The notes beneath the pieces are model-generated. The model saw only the letters and a program-made list of their open reading frames with translations, was not told where the DNA came from and made no database searches. From Nannocystis bainbridge (GTDB taxonomy: Bacteria > Myxococcota_A > Polyangia > Nannocystales > Nannocystaceae), in assembly GCF_028368995.1 (NCBI RefSeq), contig NZ_JAQNDL010000001.1:3002001-3066000 (forward strand): a DNA stretch of 64,000 bases, read 5' to 3'. The position numbers and the translations under genes are program-made. This document shows, in pieces, positions 57,912-64,000 of the stretch; position 1 is the stretch's first letter; each line of letters starts with the position of its first letter.

Positions 57912-60185
57912 TCAGCGGCGGACGAAGTGGGCCGCCAGGCGACGGATCTCGCGCATCAGCCGGTTGCGCGAGTACATGCCCTTCTGGATGACCTGCTCGA
58001 CGCGGCCGCCGAGGCGCTCCCAGTCGTCGCGGGCCAGCTCCTGGGCCGTCATCACCGCCACCGGCACGCGCACGAACTCGGGGCGGCTGCGGATCCGCTG
58101 CAGCACCTCGTAGCCGTCGAGCTCGGGGATCTTCAGGTCGAGCAAGATCAGGCCCGGCCGGCTCTTCTCGATCAGGTCGAGCGCCTGCGGGCCGGTGCTG
58201 GCCACCCGCACCGACCAGCCCTCCTCGAGCAGGGTCCGCTGCAGCAGCTCGCGCAGGCCCTCGTCGTCCTCGACCACCAGGATGTAGCCGTCGCGCACCG
58301 GCACCAGCCGCTGGATGCTGGCCACCAGCTGCTCGCGGCGCAGCGGCTTGGTCAGGTAGTCGTCGGCCCCGAGCGCCAGCCCGAGCGGCTTCTCGTCGAG
58401 CATGCTGACCACCACCACCGCCGTGCCCTTGAGGTCGGGGTCGGCGCGGATCGCCTGCAGCACCGCCCAGCCGTCCATCCCTGGCATCATGATGTCGAGC
58501 GCGATCACCACCGGCTTGAGCCGCTTGGCCAGCGCCAGGCCCTCCTTGCCGGTCGCCGCGCCGTAGACCTCGAGCCCCTCGCGGCTCAAGATCCGCTCCA
58601 TCAGGTCGTAGACGTTGGGGTCGTCGTCGATGACCAGCATCGCCTGCGGCGCCGCGTCGTTGCGCGGCCCGACCGGCAGGCTCGGCTCGCGCGAGCCCTC
58701 CTCGGCCGGCAGGCTGGCGCCGATCACCCGCGCCGGCAGGCGCACGCGGAACGTCGAGCCGGTGCCGGGGGCGCTCTCGACCGCGATCTCGCCGGCCATC
58801 ATCTGGCAGAAGCGGCGGCTGATCGCCAGGCCGAGGCCGGTCCCGCCGTACTTGCGGGTGGTCGACGAGTCGCCCTGATAAAACGTCTGGAACAGCCGGT
58901 TCGTCTGCTCCGCCGACATGCCGATGCCGTTGTCGGCGACCACGAACTCGAACCAGTCCTGGCTGCGGTCGCGCGGCCCGCCGGGCTCGGCCGCGGCGCT
59001 CGGCAGCCGGCTCACCTCGAGCGCGATGCGCCCGCGCTCGGTGAACTTGGCGGCGTTGCTGAGCAGGTTGAACAGCACCTGCCGCACCTTGGTCAGGTCG
59101 GCCGTCATCTCGCCGAGGTCCTCGGCGATGTGCAGGTCGAACACGTTGTTGTTCTGCGTCATCAGCCGCTGCGCCGTGTTGCACACGTCGTTCAGCATGC
59201 CCTGCACCGAGAACGACTCGATGTGCAGCTCCATCCGCCCGGCCTCGATCTTCGACAGGTCGAGGATGTCGCTGATGATCCCGAGCAGGTGGTTGCCGGC
59301 GCCGTGGATCTTGTGCACGTCGACGGCGACCTGGTCGCGACGCCCGCGCAGCTCCTCGAGCACGATCTCCGAGTAGCCGATGATCGCGTTGAGCGGCGTC
59401 CGCAGCTCGTGGCTCATGTTGGCCAAGAAGGCGCTCTTGGCCCGGCTGGCCTCGATCGCCTCGTCGCGCGCCACCTCGAGCTTCTCGTTCAGCTCGCGCA
59501 GCCGCTGCTCCGAGCGCACGCTCTCGCTGATGTCCGTCGCCACCCCGATCGCGCCCAGCTGGGTCCCGTGCGCGTCGTGGAACGGCGCCGTCCAGGTCTC
59601 GAAGTGGCGGTCGGTGAACTCGAACACCCCGCGCAGGCTCAGGCCCTTGAGCGCCCGCCGGACCCCGTCGAGCAGCGCCGGCAGCCCGGCGAACACCTCG
59701 TACACCGGCTCGCCGAGGTAGCCGCGCGGCTCGAGCCCCAGCGCCTGCAGGCCGCGGCCCTCGAGCAGCAGCAGCGCACCGCGGACGTCGGTCGCCAGCA
59801 GCACGATCGGCACGTTGGCGACCACGCTGCGCAGCACCTCGCCCTGCAGCGCGCGCGGGTCCTCGGCCGGGCGCCCGACCACGCACACCTCGTCGCAACC
59901 TGCCTCTCGGACCATGGTCCAAGCGACAGCCAGCTCGCCGGCCCGCGGGCGACAGACCACTCGCGCCGTCTCGCCCGCCAGAGCGCGGCGCCAGGCCTCT
60001 AGCCACGCCGGCTGGTCGACCGAACGCAGCAGTTCGACGAACTGCATGCCGAGCGGCGGGCCGCCGAACAGCTGCCGCAGGCCGGCGTTGGCCGCCTGCA
60101 GCTCGCCGCCGGTGCCGAGGACGGCGAGCCAATCGCTCGACAGATCGAGGAGGCGGGAGAGGCTCGCGCTCACGAGGTTCGGCAT
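57912..60185 (-). CDS. PAS hybrid histidine kinase with two receivers
   Basis: A 757-residue soluble hybrid sensor kinase: two PAS-like domains (about 10-100 and 115-230), a short coiled coil, HisKA with [17 protein letters not shown] near residue 258, and HATPase with [15 protein letters not shown] and GTGLGLAIS. Two receiver domains follow (about 515-635 and 640-750), with Asp in [12 protein letters not shown] and [12 protein letters not shown] and Lys in LTKPL for the first. The second has QKGMY where Lys-Pro is usual, retaining the Lys. No DNA-binding output is attached, so the signal must pass to other proteins. Confidence 0.92.
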   Translation of the reverse strand: MPNLVSASLSRLLDLSSDWLAVLGTGGELQAANAGLRQLFGGPPLGMQFVELLRSVDQPAWLEAWRRALAGETARVVCRPRAGELAVAWTMVREAGCDEVCVVGRPAEDPRALQGEVLRSVVANVPIVLLATDVRGALLLLEGRGLQALGLEPRGYLGEPVYEVFAGLPALLDGVRRALKGLSLRGVFEFTDRHFETWTAPFHDAHGTQLGAIGVATDISESVRSEQRLRELNEKLEVARDEAIEASRAKSAFLANMSHELRTPLNAIIGYSEIVLEELRGRRDQVAVDVHKIHGAGNHLLGIISDILDLSKIEAGRMELHIESFSVQGMLNDVCNTAQRLMTQNNNVFDLHIAEDLGEMTADLTKVRQVLFNLLSNAAKFTERGRIALEVSRLPSAAAEPGGPRDRSQDWFEFVVADNGIGMSAEQTNRLFQTFYQGDSSTTRKYGGTGLGLAISRRFCQMMAGEIAVESAPGTGSTFRVRLPARVIGASLPAEEGSREPSLPVGPRNDAAPQAMLVIDDDPNVYDLMERILSREGLEVYGAATGKEGLALAKRLKPVVIALDIMMPGMDGWAVLQAIRADPDLKGTAVVVVSMLDEKPLGLALGADDYLTKPLRREQLVASIQRLVPVRDGYILVVEDDEGLRELLQRTLLEEGWSVRVASTGPQALDLIEKSRPGLILLDLKIPELDGYEVLQRIRSRPEFVRVPVAVMTAQELARDDWERLGGRVEQVIQKGMYSRNRLMREIRRLAAHFVRR

Positions 60186-60238
60186 GCCCGGACGGCGCCC
60201 ATGGTAGCCGGACGGGCAGCAAAAAGGCTATGCGCGCT

Positions 60239-61081
60239 CTACTTCGCCCCGAACACTTGGGTCCACAAGTGGCCCCATTGACCGCCGGGGTAGTACCCGA
60301 CGCCGATGTGCTCGAACGCGGGGTTCATGATGTTGGCGCAGTGGCCGTCGCTGTTCATCCACTGGTCCATCGTTCCGGCGGCGTCGGGCGAGCCGCCGGC
60401 GATGTTCTCGCCCGCGTTGCTGTAGCTGCCGTAACCCGCCTTGCCCATCCGGTCCCACGGCGGCTCGCCGTCCGGGTTGGTGTGATCGAAGAAGTCGCGG
60501 TCGCTCATGTCCTTGGAGTGCATGCGCGCGGCGCACCGCAGCGCCGGGTCCATCGACAACGGGCCCGCGGGCCCGAAATTGCCCTGCGCGCCGCAGTTCG
60601 CGCCCTCCGCCCGCCGCTGGTTGACCAGCGCAAGGACGTCCTCCTCGAGCTGCTTCCAGGCGGGATCCCAGCCCTTGGCCGGCTCGCAGTACGGCACCCC
60701 GTCGGGCACGTCCGGGTTGGCCGGCTCGCCCGTGGTCGTCGTCGAGGCGGTGCCCGGATCGGTGGTGCCCGGATCGGTGGTCGTCGTCGTGTCCGGACCG
60801 GTGGTCACATCGGGACCGGTCGTCATCGGCGGCGCCGTGGTCCCCGTCGCGGACTCTCCGCCCGTCGTGAGCGCCGGCGCCGTGGTGGTGAGGTCGGCGT
60901 CCGTGGTCGTGCCGGGATCGCCGCTGGTGCCCGTCGTCACACCGCCGTCGCTGCCGTCGCCCTCGCTGGTGTCGGGGCCGGTGCCGGAGATCGGGACCGT
61001 GTCGTCGGCGCCGATCCCCGAATAACAACCGGCGACGAGCACCGCGAGCACCACCGCCGAGACGCGAAGCGAACTGAGCAT
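60239..61081 (-). CDS. CAP/SCP-domain lipoprotein with Thr-rich linker
   Basis: A 280-residue lipoprotein: signal ending VLVAGC, Thr/Gly/Asp linker about 25-125, then a CAP (SCP/PR-1) domain. The domain shows LALVNQRRAEGANCG, LRCAARMHSKDMSDRDFFDHTNPDG, AGENIAGG and MNSDGHCANIMNPAFEHIGVGYY, including the CAP-cavity His and Glu residues. Bacterial CAP proteins are secreted and mostly of unknown activity. It lies 53 bp upstream of the hybrid kinase start on the same strand. Confidence 0.88.
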   Translation of the reverse strand: MLSSLRVSAVVLAVLVAGCYSGIGADDTVPISGTGPDTSEGDGSDGGVTTGTSGDPGTTTDADLTTTAPALTTGGESATGTTAPPMTTGPDVTTGPDTTTTTDPGTTDPGTASTTTTGEPANPDVPDGVPYCEPAKGWDPAWKQLEEDVLALVNQRRAEGANCGAQGNFGPAGPLSMDPALRCAARMHSKDMSDRDFFDHTNPDGEPPWDRMGKAGYGSYSNAGENIAGGSPDAAGTMDQWMNSDGHCANIMNPAFEHIGVGYYPGGQWGHLWTQVFGAK

Positions 61082-61194
61082 GCTCCGACCTTAGCCTCCG
61101 CGTCGCGCGGACCTCAAGCCCTCATCATCGGCGACGCCGTTCATGGGGCCTCGGGACGACATCTGGCGCGCGAGCCTCCGGGTAACCTCCCCCC

Positions 61195-61557
61195 ATGCCC
61201 AAGCTCATCGCCCAGCCCACGCGCGTCGTCGCCGACGGCGAGCCGCCCAAGCTCATCGACGAGTACGTCGGCCGCGTCAACACCCACGCGACCGCCGTCA
61301 GCATCGCCCACATGCGCTCGCCTGCCGGCTGGCGCGAGCGCGGCCAGAGGCCCGAATTCGACGAGTACTCGCTGGTCCTGCGCGGCACCCTGCGGGTCGA
61401 ACACGAGGGCGGCATCCTCGACGTCGCGGCCGGCCAGGCCGTGCTGGTCCGCGGCGGCGAGCACGTCCGCTACAGCACCCCCGGCGACGAGGGCGCCGAG
61501 TACGTCGCGGTGTGCCTGCCCGCCTTCTCGCCCGAGACGGTCCACCGCGATCCATGA
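61195..61557 (+). CDS. Cupin-domain protein
   Basis: A 120-residue single-domain cupin. It has a beta-barrel core with EFDEYSLVLRGTLRVEHEGGILDVAAGQAVLVRGGEHVRYSTPGDEGAEYVAV in outline. The first cupin motif lacks the usual HxH pair; Glu and Tyr occupy those places, so metal binding is uncertain. Enzymatic or sensory roles are both possible. Its stop codon is within the first unit of a palindrome array. Confidence 0.82.
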   Translation: MPKLIAQPTRVVADGEPPKLIDEYVGRVNTHATAVSIAHMRSPAGWRERGQRPEFDEYSLVLRGTLRVEHEGGILDVAAGQAVLVRGGEHVRYSTPGDEGAEYVAVCLPAFSPETVHRDP

Positions 61558-61619
61558 CCGTATAGACATGTCTTCATGAGCATGTCGCAAAAGACATGCT
61601 CCATAGGACATGACCTTTC
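61550..61619. repeat. Five-unit 14-nt palindrome array, convergent
   Basis: CATG cores at 61553, 61567, 61581, 61595 and 61609 are exactly 14 nt apart, starting over the cupin stop codon. The convergent partner is the OmpA gene ending at 61911. Confidence 0.85.
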
Positions 61620-61910
61620 GGTCAGATCAATCGGGAGACGATGGCGGGCCGAGCGACCTGTCCCGCAGGACGAGCCACTCGCGCAGCGGACCACGAGCGG
61701 CTGACCCGTCCGCTCGCGCGCGGCCAGCTACGGACCGCCCGGTCCCACCGCGCCCGGCCTACGGGCGCGACCGCCAGTTCCACCGCGGCTGACCGCTCGC
61801 GCGGCCGGTCCACGAGCTGCTGATCCCGCTCACGCCCAGCCTGCGCAGGGCTGCCGACCGCTCGCGCGGCCGGGTAGCCCGGCGGGCGACCTGTCCCGCA
61901 GGACAGGCCG
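61620..61910. other. Gene-free interval with repeats
   Basis: No gene supported. GACCTGTCCCGCAGGAC occurs at 61655-61671 and 61888-61904. The second is a perfect 14-nt CCTG/CAGG hairpin (cores 61890/61904) just after the OmpA stop. CGACCGCTCGCGCGGCCGG-like blocks also recur near 61790 and 61857. Confidence 0.55.
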
Positions 61911-63602
61911 TTACTTGCCGGTCGCCGGCGCCGCGGACGGGGCGTCGCCGTCGTCGCTCGAGGAAGCGCCCTCGGGCCGGTCGATGAGCACCCGGAACTC
62001 GATGCGGCGGTTCTTGGCGCGGGCCTTGGAGGTCTTGGCCGGATCGATCGGCTTGTCGGGGCCGAAGCCCGAGGTCTTGACGCGCGACTCCTCGATCCCG
62101 TGCTCGACCAGGTAGCGCTTTACCGAATCGGCGCGGCGCTGCGACAGCTCGAGGTTGAAGTCGCGGCCGCCGACATCGTCGGTGTGACCCTGGATCTCGA
62201 TCTTGAGGCTGGGGAACTCCTTGAGCACGCCGACCGCCACGTCGAGCGTCTTCTCCGAGCCCTTCTTGATCTTGTCGGAGCGGGTCTCGAAGTTGATGCC
62301 CTCGAGCGGGCGCTTGTCCCACTCCTTGGCCTTCTCGGGCAGCTTGTCCGGGCAGCCGTCGGTGTCCTCGAAGCCGTTGTACGACTCCGGGTGCATCGGG
62401 CACTTGTCGTCCTTGTCGATGATCTTGTCGCCGTCGGTGTCGGGCGGCGGCGGGCACCCGGGCGCCTCGGGCCACGGCTCGGTCGGGCACTGGTCGTCCG
62501 GATCGAGGATGCCGTCCTTGTCGGTGTCGGGCGGCGGGCAGCCGTCGGGCGCCACGCCGGCCTCGAACGGGCACTTGTCGACGCGGTCGAGGAAGGTGTC
62601 GTTGTCGGAGTCGATCGACGGGCAGCCGTCGGGCGGGTCGCCGGCCAGCTTCGGGCACTGGTCGACGTCGTTGAGCACGCCGTCCTTGTCCCAGTCGAGG
62701 TCCTTCGCGGCCGGCTGCGGGCGCACGCGCCCGAGCACCAGGCTGAAGCCCACGGTCACCTGCGCGTGGCTGGTGAACGCCGGCATCGGCTTGGCCGCCT
62801 TGGCCGAGACGATGTGGCGCGCGTCGACGCGGAACGCCGCCATGCGCGAGATGAAGATCTTGAGGCCGCCGCCCCAGTGGCCGGCCGGGTCGACGTCGCT
62901 GCCGAGGCCGTTGCCCGGCGAGCTGATGCCGAGCATGCCGTAACCGCCGAGCAGGAACGGCGTGACGCGGTACGGCAGCTGCAGCACCGCGCTGCCGCGC
63001 AGGCCGTAGACGAACGCCGGGCTGTTGTGCACGTTGCGGACGAACGTCGGCGTCGCCGAGAACTCGGCCTCGACGCCGAAGATCCGCAGCGGGAAGTAGC
63101 CGACGCGGGCACCGACCGCCGGGCCCAGCCGCCACAGCGCCTTGTGCTCGTCGGGCCGGCCGGCGATCGGCTTGTAGAGGTCGTGATCGTCGGGCGGCAG
63201 GTTGAGGCCGCCGAAGACCCCGAGCTCGAACAGGTGCCGCTCCGGCGAGTAGCGGTGGATCCACTTGCGGGTGTCTTTGACCTTGCCCGTCTTCTCGTCG
63301 AGGATCACGCCGTCGGGCGCCTGGCGCCTGCCCGACTTCCTGGCCTTCGGGACAGACGCGTCGGCCTTGACCTCGGCCTTGCCCGCGCCCGCGCTCGCCC
63401 CCGCCTGCACGCCCGCGCTCGCGGGGGCCGGCTCGGCCGCGGGCGTCGGTGCAGGCTCGGGCGCCGGCGCCGCCTCTGTCGCCGGATCGCTGGCCGTCGG
63501 CTCCTGGACGGCCGCGAGGGCCTCCGGCGAGGCCGCGGCAGCGAAGAGCAGCACGCCGGCGGGGATCAGAGCAGCGGTGCGGGGCTTGGAAATCAGGGTC
63601 AT
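61911..63602 (-). CDS. OmpA-family outer-membrane protein with TSP3 repeats
   Basis: A 563-residue outer-membrane protein. Signal peptide about 1-31; Pro/Ala-rich spacer to ~95; beta-barrel-like region about 115-295 with alternating strands. Calcium-binding thrombospondin type 3 repeats span about 300-410 (DWDKDGVLNDVDQCP, DSDNDTFLDRVDKCP, DTDKDGILDPDDQCP, DTDGDKIIDKDDKCP). The C-terminal OmpA domain (about 425-545) has IEIQGHTDDVGGRDFNLELSQRRADSV and KNRRIEFRV, which bind peptidoglycan. It anchors the outer membrane to the wall. Confidence 0.93.
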   Translation of the reverse strand: MTLISKPRTAALIPAGVLLFAAAASPEALAAVQEPTASDPATEAAPAPEPAPTPAAEPAPASAGVQAGASAGAGKAEVKADASVPKARKSGRRQAPDGVILDEKTGKVKDTRKWIHRYSPERHLFELGVFGGLNLPPDDHDLYKPIAGRPDEHKALWRLGPAVGARVGYFPLRIFGVEAEFSATPTFVRNVHNSPAFVYGLRGSAVLQLPYRVTPFLLGGYGMLGISSPGNGLGSDVDPAGHWGGGLKIFISRMAAFRVDARHIVSAKAAKPMPAFTSHAQVTVGFSLVLGRVRPQPAAKDLDWDKDGVLNDVDQCPKLAGDPPDGCPSIDSDNDTFLDRVDKCPFEAGVAPDGCPPPDTDKDGILDPDDQCPTEPWPEAPGCPPPPDTDGDKIIDKDDKCPMHPESYNGFEDTDGCPDKLPEKAKEWDKRPLEGINFETRSDKIKKGSEKTLDVAVGVLKEFPSLKIEIQGHTDDVGGRDFNLELSQRRADSVKRYLVEHGIEESRVKTSGFGPDKPIDPAKTSKARAKNRRIEFRVLIDRPEGASSSDDGDAPSAAPATGK

Positions 63603-63657
63603 GCGGCGGCCGAGAAGGTGACTGCGAAGGGTACAGGAAAAGCGAGGAGAAATGGGC

Positions 63658-64000
63658 TCAGTAGCAGGCCAGGATCTGCGCGGCGCACTCGGCGGGCAGG
63701 TTGGGCTCGATGGCCAGCAGGTTGGCGAGATAACAGGCGGTACAGGTGCCGTCGTCGGGCATGCACTGCGGCATCGCGCTGCACAGCGGGACCACGCACT
63801 CGAACAGGTCGAACAGCGCCAGCCACTCCGCGGCGGTCAGCGGGGCCAGGCACTTGTCGAAGCACAGCTGCCACTCGCCCTCGAAGCTGTCCCACGCGTC
63901 GAGGTCGAGCGCGCAGTCTCGCGAGCACTCGAGCGCCTGGCGACAGCTCCAGTCCGACGGCGTCGGCTCGGTCGTCGAGGTCGACTCGACCGGCGGCTCG
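63658..64000 (-). CDS. Cys-rich lipoprotein C-terminus (partial)
   Basis: The 3' 113 codons of a minus-strand gene whose start is beyond the right edge. The visible part begins with a VESTSTTEPTPSD linker typical of this genome's lipoproteins. It continues into a helical Cys-rich domain with C-x4-5-C spacing (CRQALECSRDC, CFDKCLAP, CVVPLCSAMPQC, CTACYL) and ends AQILACY. Family unknown. Together with the OmpA gene downstream it may form a cell-surface unit. Confidence 0.65.
   Translation of the reverse strand, partial: EPPVESTSTTEPTPSDWSCRQALECSRDCALDLDAWDSFEGEWQLCFDKCLAPLTAAEWLALFDLFECVVPLCSAMPQCMPDDGTCTACYLANLLAIEPNLPAECAAQILACY

Overview
The window reads as chromosomal DNA of a predatory-type myxobacterium, most likely Nannocystaceae (Nannocystis-like). 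This is inferred from very high GC content, near-total G/C third positions, Ser/Thr kinases fused to ATPase/TPR modules, ECF sigma factors, many secreted lipoproteins with Thr-rich linkers, and an IgGFc-binding-type surface protein. No 16S gene is present, so the taxon is unproven. I saw no rRNA, CRISPR array, transposase or prophage module.

Layout. 0.3-9.5 kb: Thr-rich lipoprotein, xseA, a SulP transporter, a MepA-like murein endopeptidase, a minus-strand AAA ATPase behind a striking AT-rich twin palindrome, an SDR/crotonase pair, and a Tat-exported four-helix copper-binding-type protein. 9.5-20 kb: an esterase lipoprotein, endonuclease V, a basic-tail beta-propeller protein, a periplasmic unknown, a 1223-residue kinase-AAA-TPR protein and an ECF sigma factor. 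20-32.7 kb: lysine 2,3-aminomutase, a two-component pair, a Tat lipoprotein intradiol dioxygenase, a compact family A DNA polymerase, an exported TldD with its TldE/PmbA partner, and two lipoproteins. 33-47.5 kb, mostly minus strand: a fused 2-oxoacid dehydrogenase E1/MBL hydrolase/NADH dehydrogenase operon, an FHA membrane protein, plus-strand GlpD, two unknown membrane genes, and a MacB-type ABC exporter. 47.6-54.2 kb: IgGFc-binding-type protein, DAACS symporter and a 996-residue pseudokinase. 54.5-55.5 kb: four tandem micro-genes for 17-24 residue peptides followed by three tandem tRNA-Cys genes. 56-64 kb: M61-like PDZ peptidase, hybrid histidine kinase, CAP lipoprotein, cupin, OmpA protein, and a truncated Cys-rich lipoprotein at the right edge.

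Two things stand out beyond ordinary genes. First, a degenerate 10-bp palindrome (consensus RGACATGTCY, with C-CTG/CAGG variants) recurs with an exact 14-nt period (10-bp palindrome plus 4-nt spacer) at about thirty loci. It occurs as 2-7 unit arrays, above all between convergent genes, but also in 5' leaders and in frame inside coding sequences. Second, the micro-gene cluster: four paralogous peptides sharing an MK.(K/R)T.TRA start and an NPL(Y/F) end. Each is followed by one of these palindrome pairs, and three of the intervals carry a GGCAC-N5-GTGCC element, so the locus looks like an amplified array of peptide cassettes. Neither is assigned to a known family here.
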